Source: Calditrichota bacterium
GTDB lineage: Bacteria > Zhuqueibacterota > Zhuqueibacteria > Zhuqueibacterales > Geothermadaptataceae
Direction: 5' to 3'
Assembly: GCA_008501765.1 (NCBI GenBank)
Contig: QQUE01000011.1
Coordinates: 1-64,000 of the forward strand
DNA length: 64,000 bases
In this document: in pieces, positions 1 through 8,291 of the stretch
Layout: each line of letters starts with the position of its first letter
How positions within the stretch are numbered: the first letter of the stretch is position 1
Position numbers and translations under genes: made by a program
The notes under the pieces: model-generated
The model's database searches: none
Told to the model about the DNA's origin: nothing
The model's input: only the letters and a program-made list of their open reading frames with translations

Positions 1-230
1 AAATAATATCAGCCAAATTTATGATGCGAAAGGCGACTACGAAACCGCTCTAAAATATCTACAACAATCGCTCAAAATTACACAACAAATCGGAGATAAA
101 AGCGGAGAAGGGACCACACTAAATAATCTCAGCCAAATTTATGATGCGAAAGGCGACTACGAAACCGCTCTAAAATATCTACAACAATCGCTCAAAATAA
201 GACAACAAATCGGAGATAAAAGAGGGATGA
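1..230. repeat. 120-bp tandem repeat encoding TPR units
   Basis: Bases 1-108 and 121-228 are almost identical, differing at about four positions (for example base 8 a versus 128 c, and a short block around 198-200). The period is 120 bp, exactly 40 codons. Identity at the DNA level points to recent unit duplication or conversion. The array continues leftward out of the window. Confidence 0.9.
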
Positions 231-532
231 TTGCCACATTACATAACATGGCTCATATCGCTAAACAGAACGAAGATTTCCAGCAAGCCATTGACTCTTT
301 TTCACAAGCTTTACAACTTGCGCAGGAAACACAACGCCCATACGATATTTTTGACGAACTAAGAGACCTCGGCATTCTCCTCTGCCAGCTCGGCAATAAA
401 GAACAGGGCTTGCCGCTGCTGCAACAGGCGCACCGGCTCGGTCAGCAGGTTAGCATTCCCGGTACGGAGGATATAGCACAATACATCGCTCACTTCAGCG
501 GCAGCGGCACGGCGCAAAATATTAAACCCTGA
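2..532 (+). CDS. TPR-repeat protein, C-terminal part (5' end outside window)
   Basis: The frame is open from base 2 to the stop at 530-532, giving 176 residues with no start in view. The protein consists of tetratricopeptide repeats of about 40 residues of the NNxSQIYDAKGDYETALKYLQQSL type, then a diverged repeat (residues about 76-115) and a helical C-terminus rich in Leu and Gln. This TPR class occurs in bacterial signalling and scaffold proteins, often behind CHAT, NB-ARC or kinase domains. The N-terminal domain that would define the role is not in the window, so no function is assigned. The stop codon lies inside the palindrome at 525-557. Confidence 0.85.
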   Translation, partial: NNISQIYDAKGDYETALKYLQQSLKITQQIGDKSGEGTTLNNLSQIYDAKGDYETALKYLQQSLKIRQQIGDKRGMIATLHNMAHIAKQNEDFQQAIDSFSQALQLAQETQRPYDIFDELRDLGILLCQLGNKEQGLPLLQQAHRLGQQVSIPGTEDIAQYIAHFSGSGTAQNIKP

Positions 533-557
533 CAGGGTTTGGAACCCTGTCAGGGTT
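525..557. repeat. REP-like palindrome, copy 1
   Basis: AACCCTGACAGGGTT, spacer TGG, then AACCCTGTCAGGGTT. Each half is itself a palindrome and the two halves also pair with each other. Related copies with matching changes in both arms lie at 7080-7110 and 36591-36623. It covers the stop codon of the TPR gene. Confidence 0.85.
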
Positions 558-831
558 GCGTTTAGCACTAACCCGCATTCCTGGTTTCAATACCGGGAAC
601 GGGCTTAAGTATTTGTAAAAAATACCAAAAAGCCTCAAATTCCTCCGATCATTTAGGACAACGCTTCGTTTTCTTAAAAAACGTGCCCTATTCCATGATA
701 AAAAATGAACATTATTTTCTAAATTCAGACAACAAGATTGATTATATTTCTTGCAATCAAACTGAAAAATTTTTAATATCTGCACCAGACAAATTCCTAT
801 TTGAATGTTATGATAAAATTCCGAGGTCCCA

Positions 832-1305
832 ATGCGAGTCCGCCCCCGATTTAAAAAAATCGTGTCGATGACAGTGCAGGAAGTGTTTTCACGAATCCAA
901 TCGCAACTTGAGGGTGAGGGCGCGCGGTGCACCGGGACAATTTTATCCAAATTCGCCATCCTTCGAATCCCGCCAAAGGACCAGCATTTCTGGTCACCAG
1001 AGCTGACTATCGAAGCCGAAGAAAGCGAAAACGGCACCCTCATTCGTGGGCTTTTTGGGCCGAAACCACCGGTGTGGACATTCTTCGCCAGCCTGTATTT
1101 TCTGGTTACTTTCATCGGCGTCGCTGGTGGTTTTTATGGATTAATCCAGCTCAACCTCGGCATGGATCCGGTGGCCTTGTGGGCGGTTCCGGTTTCGCTC
1201 ATTTTATTGAGTGGGGCTTACGCAACGGCTTTCACCGGGCAAAAACTCAGCTTTGAACAAATGGAACTGATGCGCGCTTTTTTAGAACAATCCCTTCAAG
1301 AGTGA
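832..1305 (+). CDS. Conserved hypothetical membrane protein, two TM segments
   Basis: 157 residues. A soluble N-terminal part of about 80 residues holds the segment LRIPPKDQHFWSPELTIEAE and a GTLIRGLFGPKP motif. Two hydrophobic segments follow at about residues 83-105 and 113-135, then a short amphipathic tail. I recognise the pattern (HFWSP, LIRGLxGPKP, two TM) as a small uncharacterised family common in Bacteroidetes relatives, with no known role. ATG 832 was chosen because GAGG sits seven bases upstream. An internal ATG at 868 has no ribosome binding site. The frame is closed by a stop at 814-816. The 299 bases before it hold the palindrome and no supported gene. Confidence 0.7.
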   Translation: MRVRPRFKKIVSMTVQEVFSRIQSQLEGEGARCTGTILSKFAILRIPPKDQHFWSPELTIEAEESENGTLIRGLFGPKPPVWTFFASLYFLVTFIGVAGGFYGLIQLNLGMDPVALWAVPVSLILLSGAYATAFTGQKLSFEQMELMRAFLEQSLQE

Positions 1306-1460
1306 CGAGCGTTCCTTACATCAATAATTATTTCCGCAAAAATATCCGAATCAGACCCCAGAATCATGCGCTGATTATTTCATTGTGTGGCGCCTTATTT
1401 ATGAATAACTTACAAATAGAATAAGAATTCAGATCACAAAATGAAAAGACCGGACATTTC

Positions 1461-2813
1461 ATGAATCAATCGAAATCCAAACCTAACCACGAAAATCAGC
1501 CTTCACTGAAGCGAGCCCTCGGTGTTTTCGATGGAATTGCTATTTTGGTTGGCATAACAATCGGCGCTGGAATTTACTCGACACCGCAAATTATCGCACG
1601 CTATCAAACATCATTTGAAAGCATAATCTCGCTGTGGATATTGGTTGGCATTTTTGTTTTTATTGGCGGACTAATTTATGCCGAGTTAGGCACAAGACTC
1701 CCGAATACCGGGGGCGAATACGTTTATATTCACCGTTGTTTCGGGCCCTTTGCCGGATTTATGTTTGGTTGGGCGCAGCTTTTTATTATCCGAACCAGCG
1801 CAGCGGCGGGACTGGCGCTCATAACCGTGAACTATATCGGATATTTTATTGAACTCAGCAAACTTGAACATACGCTTTTGGCGTTGCTGGTTATCGTTTT
1901 CCTCGGAGTTCTCAATTACATCGGTATTGAAAAAGCCAGCTTCTACCAAAAATTGAGCACAGTCGTAAAAATAGGCGGGCTCTTTCTTCTTGTTGCAGCA
2001 GGAATTATCCTCATCGGGGACGAAGCGAGTCTCCTCGATACCACGGCCCCGGCCGTCATCGACTTCGGCCCCATCGGAAATACTGTCGCTGTTTTGATGA
2101 TGATCGTTTTCAGCCACACAGGCTGGGATCGAATCGGCTACAGCGCGGGAGAAATGAAAAATCCACGCCGTGTGATCCCGCTCAGCCTGCTCATCGGGAT
2201 GGGTATAATCATTCTGCTTTATACCTCAGCGAATTTTATTTATTACCAGACCTTAGGAATCGACGGATTGCGCACCAGCACAATCGTCGCCTCGGATACG
2301 GCTACAAAATTGGTCGGCCCAACCGGTGCAGCGCTCATCGCGATTTTAGTGATGATTTCAGCTTCCGGCAGTATCAATGGGACCATGATGACCGCACCGC
2401 GCGTCTATTATGCCATGGCAAAAGATGGCTTGTTTTTCCGCTGGCTCGACCACATTCACCCGAAATATCAAACGCCATCGCGGGCGATTTTAGTTCATTG
2501 CCTGTGGGCTGCGGTGATTCTTATCATGCGAGGGCAATTTCAGGTCATTGCCGCAGGCATGGTTTTCGCAATTCTAATTTTTTATGCGTTCACAACACTG
2601 GCACTTTTTAAACTGCGACACGCAAATGCCGAGACCAACTATTACCGTATGCCTTTCTACCCTATACTGCCCGGAATTTATCTCGCTGGTATTGTTCTCT
2701 TGCTTATTTTTCGTGCCTGGTATGAATGGGAAAATTCGCTTATCGATATTGGAATGATTGCCACCGGAATTCCCTTCGCCCTGTTTTGGAATCGAAAAAT
2801 TCGGAAAAATTGA
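1461..2813 (+). CDS. APC-superfamily amino-acid permease
   Basis: 450 residues with about twelve hydrophobic segments, the usual size and topology of the APC family of amino-acid/polyamine transporters in the inner membrane. The first transmembrane helix carries the unwound substrate-binding motif ITIGAGIYSTP (residues about 32-42), and a second conserved stretch NTGGEYVYIHRCFGP (about 80-95) follows TM2-3. It resembles the LAT/YfnA-type subfamily. Substrate cannot be read from sequence. It stands alone, with a large hairpin downstream at 2852-2959 and a convergent peptidase gene beyond, so amino acids released from dipeptides are a plausible cargo, but that is inference. Confidence 0.85.
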   Translation: MNQSKSKPNHENQPSLKRALGVFDGIAILVGITIGAGIYSTPQIIARYQTSFESIISLWILVGIFVFIGGLIYAELGTRLPNTGGEYVYIHRCFGPFAGFMFGWAQLFIIRTSAAAGLALITVNYIGYFIELSKLEHTLLALLVIVFLGVLNYIGIEKASFYQKLSTVVKIGGLFLLVAAGIILIGDEASLLDTTAPAVIDFGPIGNTVAVLMMIVFSHTGWDRIGYSAGEMKNPRRVIPLSLLIGMGIIILLYTSANFIYYQTLGIDGLRTSTIVASDTATKLVGPTGAALIAILVMISASGSINGTMMTAPRVYYAMAKDGLFFRWLDHIHPKYQTPSRAILVHCLWAAVILIMRGQFQVIAAGMVFAILIFYAFTTLALFKLRHANAETNYYRMPFYPILPGIYLAGIVLLLIFRAWYEWENSLIDIGMIATGIPFALFWNRKIRKN

Positions 2814-2851
2814 TTTTAACCAGAGCGCTTCATTTTAAACGCCCAATCGCA

Positions 2852-2959
2852 GGTTCCCGAGTAGGCCGGTGCATTTCCGGGCGTATCGAGGGGCCGTATG
2901 CGTGGCACGTATTCCGGCCCCTCGATACGCAGGTAAAAAACCCCTGCTACTCGGGAACC
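2852..2959. repeat. Large two-tier inverted repeat
   Basis: Outer arms GGTTCCCGAGTAG (2852-2864) and CTACTCGGGAACC (2947-2959) are perfect complements. Inner arms GCGTATCGAGGGGCCG (2881-2896) and CGGCCCCTCGATACGC (2915-2930) are also perfect. It lies 40 bp after the permease stop. No poly-T follows, so it is more like a mobile palindromic unit than a simple terminator. Confidence 0.85.
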
Positions 2960-3084
2960 TCAGTAATAATAACATCCAAAGGTTTTGAGTAGAAATATTT
3001 ATAAAAACAATACTGTGTCATTCATATCCTTTTTTTTTAACGGAGCCATTTTTTTAATACGCCATTCCCCGTCTTTTTTAACAC

Positions 3085-3121
3085 AAAAAAAAGCCCCGAA
3101 ACTTGCAACGCTCCGGGGCTT
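3085..3121 (-). terminator. Rho-independent terminator of the S46 peptidase gene
   Basis: Read on the minus strand, AGCCCCG and CGGGGCT arms enclose a short loop and are followed directly by a run of T (the A-run at 3085-3091 on the plus strand). It lies about 30 bp past the peptidase stop codon. Confidence 0.85.
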
Positions 3122-3149
3122 GATAATTCAATTATATTTCAAATTTAGA

Positions 3150-5312
3150 TTAATTTGTGCCTGATTTCAAACCCATTTCTTTTAAAAGATGGTGTGCACC
3201 GGCAAATTTTTCAGTAATAAACATCACATAGCGAATATCAACTGAAATCGTGCGTTGCATATCATAATCATATTGCCAATCCCCGGTCATGGCTTCGTAA
3301 TTGCCGTCGAAAGCCAGCCCGATGAGCTCCCCTTTCGCATTCAAAACAGCACTTCCGCTGTTCCCACCAGTGATATCGCACATGTGGGTGAAAGCAACCG
3401 GAATATCATTTAAATCAGGATCTGCCCACTGGCCGAAATCTTTCTTTGCGTGCAATTCACCCAGCTTGGCCGGCATATCAAAAGGCTCTTTACCGGTATT
3501 TTTTGCGATGACGCCGCCAAGGGAAGTAAACGGATAGTACCAGGTTGCATCGGCAGGTTTGTAGCCGGAAACATTGCCATAAGTGAAACGAATTGAGCTG
3601 TTGGCATCCGGGTACAGCCCGGTGCCTTTCCAGGCATAAAGCGCGTCAATATACTCTTTGCGCAGGGCCTCGATTGTCGGGCCAAACGTTTTATAGCGCT
3701 CATTTAAATCTTTGTTGTCGGTATATTTTGCGGCAGCCAATTGGATGAATGGATCATTCAAAGCTTTTAATTCTTTAACAGATTTTCCAAACAGCGATTT
3801 GGCATATTCGACATCCGCCATTTTGGGCTCGGTAAAAGCTTTATCAACAAAGGCATCGACTGTCATTTTGTTGGTCGCAAAAAATTTGTCCAATCCTTTG
3901 ATACGCTGATCTTTTGGCAATTCATTCGATTTTTCCAGCACACGTTTGAGCATCGCTTTATCGACTGGTGGGAAATAACCGAGGTAACGTGCCGGCAGTC
4001 TTTTCAAAGTGCTCTCAACCATTTTTTGATCGTAGCCGGGTTCCCGGTCGGCTTCGGGTTTATCCATCTCGACAGCGATGCCATAGGCTTGTGATGCAAT
4101 ACCAGCCAACGTACCTGATAAACGGCCCATTTGCAGGACATCGTCTTTCAAGCGCGTTTTACCTAAAATTGCATATTGCTCTTCGATCCTTTTTAGTGTA
4201 TTGCCATATTTGATTTTCAGATTTTTGTCCTTGTTAATAAAATCCATCAGCTCTTTTTCAAAAGCTTTCTTTTTACCAAGAAAATCGGTTTTGGTCATCC
4301 CTTCGATTTTGCCCTGGAAATTTTTCATCGTGTTGTGCAAACCGGAGTGCAGGCGGGCCACTTTAATTTTACCGTTGGGATCATTCTCAGTGAGGTCATC
4401 CATCAATTTAATGATTTCACCATAATCTTTAACAGTTTGCGGATAACTGTATTTCAGATTCCATTCAACCGAATTGGAAGTTCTCCAGCGTGTCGTGGCA
4501 CCCGGATAGCCGAGGATGAAAGTAAAATCACCGTCATTGAGGTCACTTTGTGAAATACGCAAATATTTTTTTGATTTTACAGGAATGTTATCCGGACTGT
4601 ACTCCGCGCCGGAACCATCAGGAGCCATATAAGCGCGCAAATAAGTAAAATCACCGGTATGACGGGGCCACATCCAGTTATCGATGTCACCGCCATATTT
4701 GCCGATAGCTGCCGGTGGTGCATAGACGATACGCACATCGCGGTAGCGCTTGAATACATAAAGCATGTATTGCTTGCCTTTATAATTCGACTTAATTTGT
4801 GCCAGTACATCCTCGCGATCCCCTTCGATTTCTTTGGTCATCTCGCGAATTTTGGCATTGATTTTTTTATCGCGCTTGACTGGATCATCGATGCCTTCGC
4901 CAGCGGCTAAAACTTTTTTTGTCACGTCTTCCACTCTTTTGAGAATGGAGGCCGTTGCACCAATCGATTGTAATTCATCTGCTTTGGTTTTTGCCAAAAA
5001 TCCATCTGTGATGTAATCAACACCTTCTGTTGATGCCGATGCCCGTTGCAAACCGCCATAAGCACAGTGATGATTTGTGAGAATCAAACCATCGGGGGAG
5101 ACAAATGAGGCGCTGCAGCCGCCAAGCCAGACAATCGCGTCGGTGAGAGACGGTTTTGTCGGGTGGTAAACATCTTCAATTTTGAGCTCAAGCCCTTTAT
5201 CATTGAGATGAAGTTTTTCCAACTGCGTCAGCAGCCACATGCCCTCGTCAGGGGGTGAAGCAGTAAATCCTAAAATCAGGAAAAGTGAGAAGGTCCACAC
5301 CATTTTTTTCAT
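3150..5312 (-). CDS. S46-family dipeptidyl peptidase, DPP7-like
   Basis: 720 residues, normal for family S46, a chymotrypsin-fold serine exopeptidase that removes dipeptides in the periplasm of Bacteroidetes and relatives. Visible are an N-terminal signal peptide, the catalytic His in LTNHHCAYGG (about residue 82), the Asp region DNWMWPRHTGDF, and the nucleophile in GGNSGSAV (about Ser652). Eighteen residues after the Ser comes Gly in AFDGNYEAM. Gly at this site marks DPP7 (hydrophobic/aliphatic P1), whereas DPP11 has Arg for acidic P1. A longer frame begins at 5327 (MEEFL-), but those codons contain the ribosome binding site GGAGG, so the start is the ATG at 5312. Confidence 0.93.
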   Translation of the reverse strand: MKKMVWTFSLFLILGFTASPPDEGMWLLTQLEKLHLNDKGLELKIEDVYHPTKPSLTDAIVWLGGCSASFVSPDGLILTNHHCAYGGLQRASASTEGVDYITDGFLAKTKADELQSIGATASILKRVEDVTKKVLAAGEGIDDPVKRDKKINAKIREMTKEIEGDREDVLAQIKSNYKGKQYMLYVFKRYRDVRIVYAPPAAIGKYGGDIDNWMWPRHTGDFTYLRAYMAPDGSGAEYSPDNIPVKSKKYLRISQSDLNDGDFTFILGYPGATTRWRTSNSVEWNLKYSYPQTVKDYGEIIKLMDDLTENDPNGKIKVARLHSGLHNTMKNFQGKIEGMTKTDFLGKKKAFEKELMDFINKDKNLKIKYGNTLKRIEEQYAILGKTRLKDDVLQMGRLSGTLAGIASQAYGIAVEMDKPEADREPGYDQKMVESTLKRLPARYLGYFPPVDKAMLKRVLEKSNELPKDQRIKGLDKFFATNKMTVDAFVDKAFTEPKMADVEYAKSLFGKSVKELKALNDPFIQLAAAKYTDNKDLNERYKTFGPTIEALRKEYIDALYAWKGTGLYPDANSSIRFTYGNVSGYKPADATWYYPFTSLGGVIAKNTGKEPFDMPAKLGELHAKKDFGQWADPDLNDIPVAFTHMCDITGGNSGSAVLNAKGELIGLAFDGNYEAMTGDWQYDYDMQRTISVDIRYVMFITEKFAGAHHLLKEMGLKSGTN

Positions 5313-5746
5313 CAAAAATTCCTCCAATTGATAAATTTGATAAATTAGCCATTGAAATTTGTATTAATGCGATTTTCTGATCTGAATAATTTAAGCAATT
5401 ATTTTAAAAAATACAGAATAAAATTGCGCAGTCATTGCACAGATTATTGCACATATTTTATGAGACAAGTAGAGATTGAAAAAAGTTGCAAAAAATTGAG
5501 AGAACACAGTATTTAATGCCGGAGCTCTAAAACGTGATTACACAAACGTGAAAAGTTTGGACAAGCAGTGCTTCTTTTGGGCACCCAGGCGTGTCGATGG
5601 TAAAGTCGCGCAATATCGATTTAAGTTTTTAACTCACAGAATTAAACTAGAAGAACCACGCACCAGCGGCGCAATTCCGTCACGAAAAAATTTAATCAAA
5701 ATAGAAAAAAATCTTGCCTCTGTGTAATTAATTTTTAATATTTGGA
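5313..5746. other. Divergent intergenic region, no gene seen
   Basis: About 430 bp between the divergent peptidase and regulator genes. It is A/T rich and must hold both promoters, but I see no clear -35/-10 pair or operator palindrome, and no coding frame worth reporting. Confidence 0.6.
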
Positions 5747-6253
5747 ATGTTTGATAAAAATCAAAAGAAAGAAAAGTTAATGGATATCGCACAGATTAAA
5801 TTAGCATTTATACAGGATTATGGCGAAGGATACCAGCATTTTGGCTTTCCCAAGCTCATGGGCCGCATTGTCGGGCTGCTGCTCTTTGAAGGCAAAGCCA
5901 TGAGCCTCGATGAAATCACCACGGAATTAAACGTCAGCAAAGGCCCGGTTAGCCAGATTACCAATCGCTTGAAAGAACACAAAGTTATCGAGCGCGTTTG
6001 GGTGCCGGGGAGCCGCAAAGATCATTACCAGGCGCAATCTGAAATTTTTGGCAATGCGTTTTATAATCGGATGCAACTGCAAAAGCAAAATCTGCTGCTT
6101 GCCAATAAATTTCACAAGTTATTAGAACGTGTCCCGGAAAATGAAGCGCCGGAATTTCGCAAAAATATATCTGAAATGGCTGAATTCTATCAGCTCATGA
6201 TGAAACATTATAAAAATTTTCTCGACGAATGGATGCATCGTCATGACAAATAA
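5747..6253 (+). CDS. GbsR/MarR-family winged-helix regulator
   Basis: 168 residues. A winged helix-turn-helix spans about residues 35-100, with the recognition region SLDEITTELNVSKGPVSQI and a wing containing RVWVPGSRKDHY. A long helical C-terminus follows for dimerisation. The pattern FGFPKLMGRIVGLLLF plus the wing matches the GbsR branch of MarR-like regulators. It is the first gene of a same-strand cluster of acyl-metabolism genes and the next gene starts 33 bp later, so it probably controls that cluster; the ligand is unknown. An alternative start at ATG 5780 (MDIAQIKLAF) has an A/G-rich upstream stretch and is about as likely. Confidence 0.8.
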   Translation: MFDKNQKKEKLMDIAQIKLAFIQDYGEGYQHFGFPKLMGRIVGLLLFEGKAMSLDEITTELNVSKGPVSQITNRLKEHKVIERVWVPGSRKDHYQAQSEIFGNAFYNRMQLQKQNLLLANKFHKLLERVPENEAPEFRKNISEMAEFYQLMMKHYKNFLDEWMHRHDK

Positions 6254-6286
6254 TTATCGAACAAGAGAAAAGAAAGCAGGCGATAA

Positions 6287-7030
6287 ATGGATCGTTTAAA
6301 AAACAAAGTTGCGGTAATCACAGGTGGCGCATCTGGAATTGGCCGTGCCACTGTCGAACGATTTGCCGAAGAAGGTGCGATCATCTCAATTTGGGACGTG
6401 GATAGTGAGAAAGGTGAAACGCTGTCTGCAGAATTAATTCAAAAAGGGTTTCAGACTGAATTCCGTCAGGTCAATGTCGCAAAATTCACGGAAGTTGCAA
6501 CCGCGATCTCAAAAGTAAAAGAGAAATACCAGCAGGTTGATATTTTTATCAACAATGCCGGAATTACCCGCGACGCCTCCCTGCTCAAGATGGAAGAAAA
6601 GCAGTGGGATCAGGTAATTGATGTTAATCTGAAAGGTGTTTTCAATTGCGGCAAGGCAGCCGGCGCTGTTATGGCGGAACAAAACTCCGGCGTCATCATC
6701 AACACAAGTTCCATCGTGGCGCTGTACGGAAATTTTGGCCAAACAAATTATGTCGCGGCAAAATCCGGACTTATCGGCATGACCAAAGTGTGGGCGCGTG
6801 AACTTGGCCGCAAAGGTGTACGCGTCAATGCTGTGGCACCCGGTTTTATCGCAACCGAAATGGTACTGACGATCCCGGAAAAGGTCATCGAAGGATTGAG
6901 CGCAAAAACACCCCTTGGCCGCCTCGGTGATCCCGTTGATATTGCAAATGCTTATATGTTTTTGGCCTCAGATGAAGCGTCATTTATCACAGGTACCGTT
7001 CTCAGTGTTGATGGTGGTTTGGTCATTTAA
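6287..7030 (+). CDS. fabG: FabG-like short-chain dehydrogenase (3-oxoacyl reductase)
   Basis: 247 residues, the usual size for classical SDRs. Nucleotide-binding TGGASGIG lies near residue 12 and NNAG near 90. The catalytic set is Ser142, Tyr155 and Lys159 (the YVAAK motif), followed by PGFI. The family reduces 3-oxoacyl-ACP or -CoA to the 3-hydroxy form with NAD(P)H in the cytoplasm. It sits between a regulator and a KASIII-like enzyme. That setting favours a specialised acyl-thioester pathway over housekeeping fatty-acid synthesis, because no acpP, fabD or fabF is adjacent. Substrate specificity is inferred only. Confidence 0.85.
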   Translation: MDRLKNKVAVITGGASGIGRATVERFAEEGAIISIWDVDSEKGETLSAELIQKGFQTEFRQVNVAKFTEVATAISKVKEKYQQVDIFINNAGITRDASLLKMEEKQWDQVIDVNLKGVFNCGKAAGAVMAEQNSGVIINTSSIVALYGNFGQTNYVAAKSGLIGMTKVWARELGRKGVRVNAVAPGFIATEMVLTIPEKVIEGLSAKTPLGRLGDPVDIANAYMFLASDEASFITGTVLSVDGGLVI

Positions 7031-7079
7031 TCCTGGAATGATGTTAAAGCTGGTTAAAAGAATTAGTGTCGTATCAAAA

Positions 7080-7110
7080 AACCTGACAGGATTTGGAATC
7101 CTGTCAGGTT
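7080..7110. repeat. REP-like palindrome, copy 2
   Basis: AACCTGACAGGATT, loop TGG, AATCCTGTCAGGTT: perfect 14-bp arms. Compared with the copies at 525 and 36591 both arms have changed together, so pairing is kept. It lies 50 bp after the fabG stop. Confidence 0.85.
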
Positions 7111-7255
7111 TAGTTTACTTCAACAAATCGATTCACAAGGTCGGGTTAAAAATCGTAAAAATATGAAAGCTTAAAGTGTAAAATACTCGTAATTGAAATC
7201 GGTTATTAACAAAGACAGAACGAAATTCCGGGTACGAAAAAAAGCGGGAATTTAA

Positions 7256-8245
7256 ATGAAACGAACAGCACGAGTCATTGCCACATCGATGTATGCGCCG
7301 GAACGGATTCTTCCAAACAGCTATTTTAATGAAATGCTGGGTGAAGATGTGGATACCTGGCTGCGAGAAAACCTGACAATTCGTGAGCGCCGTTGGTGTG
7401 CGGATGATGAGAGCACTGTTGATTTAGCACAAAAAGCGACTGAAAAAGTGTTGGTGAAAGCCGGGCTCACTGCACAGGATATTGATTTGATAATCATCTC
7501 GACGGACACACCGGAATATATTTCACCGAGCACAGCTTCGGTGCTGCAGCATCGGATCGGAGCAGTTAACGCCGGGACTTTTGATATCAACACAGCTTGT
7601 GCGGGATTTGTAACGGCTGTCGATATTGCCGCGAAATATATCGCTGCGGATGAGCAGTACCAGCATGTTTTGGTGATCGGCGCTTACGCGATGTCAAAAT
7701 ATCTCAATGTGCAGGACAAGAAAACGGTGACGTTGTTTGCCGATGGCGCCGGTGCTGCGATTTTAAAATCGCAATCAAGTGATAATGGCTTTCTCGGCAG
7801 CCTGCTGCACACCGAAGGACAGTACCACGGCTGGATGGGAATCTACGCCGGCGGTACCCACCAGCCAATCACCGAAGCTGTTGTGCGCGACAAAAAACAT
7901 CTGCTGCAGTTTGTGAAGAAATTCCCCACAGAAATTAATCCCACCACCTGGACACGCATGATTCGCGAACTGCTCGGCAAAACCGGAAATTCAGTTCAGG
8001 ATGTCAACAAAATATTTTTCACCCAAATTAACATAAACAGCATTAAAGAAACCCTTGAAAATCTTGAATTAACGATGGACCACACCCACGTCGTCATGGA
8101 TCGTTACGGTTACACCGGATCGGCCTGCATTCCCATGGCACTCGCCGAGGCTGAGGAGCAAGGGCAGATCGAAGCCGGCGATCTGATTTTATTTATGGGC
8201 TCCGGGGGTGGATTGGCCTTTGCCACGGCTGCTTTTCGCTGGTAA
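7256..8245 (+). CDS. KASIII-like thiolase-fold acyltransferase with altered active site
   Basis: 329 residues, full length for FabH/KASIII. The nucleophile is present (Cys115 in INTACAGF) and the C-terminal MGSGGGLAFATA glycine motif is kept. In E. coli FabH the other two catalytic residues are His244 (PHQAN) and Asn274 (DRHGNT). Here the aligned segments read FTQIN, placing Thr256 at the His site, and DRYGYT, placing Tyr286 at the Asn site; the 30-residue spacing matches exactly. Decarboxylative condensation needs that His and Asn, so this enzyme probably performs another acyl transfer or hydrolysis through the Cys. It is not likely to be the housekeeping FabH. It follows fabG and precedes a symporter gene by 46 bp. 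Confidence 0.85.
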   Translation: MKRTARVIATSMYAPERILPNSYFNEMLGEDVDTWLRENLTIRERRWCADDESTVDLAQKATEKVLVKAGLTAQDIDLIIISTDTPEYISPSTASVLQHRIGAVNAGTFDINTACAGFVTAVDIAAKYIAADEQYQHVLVIGAYAMSKYLNVQDKKTVTLFADGAGAAILKSQSSDNGFLGSLLHTEGQYHGWMGIYAGGTHQPITEAVVRDKKHLLQFVKKFPTEINPTTWTRMIRELLGKTGNSVQDVNKIFFTQININSIKETLENLELTMDHTHVVMDRYGYTGSACIPMALAEAEEQGQIEAGDLILFMGSGGGLAFATAAFRW

Positions 8246-8291
8246 TGGCATAAAATTAAACTGGAAATACATTCCTTGACTGGAGAATCAA

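Noticed and set aside
683..871. 62-codon plus-strand frame
   Set aside because: Overlaps the start of the better supported gene at 832 and has no recognisable features.
522..1115. 197-codon minus-strand frame
   Set aside because: It overlaps the palindrome and the membrane-protein gene antisense, has no ribosome binding site and no recognisable content; a shadow frame.
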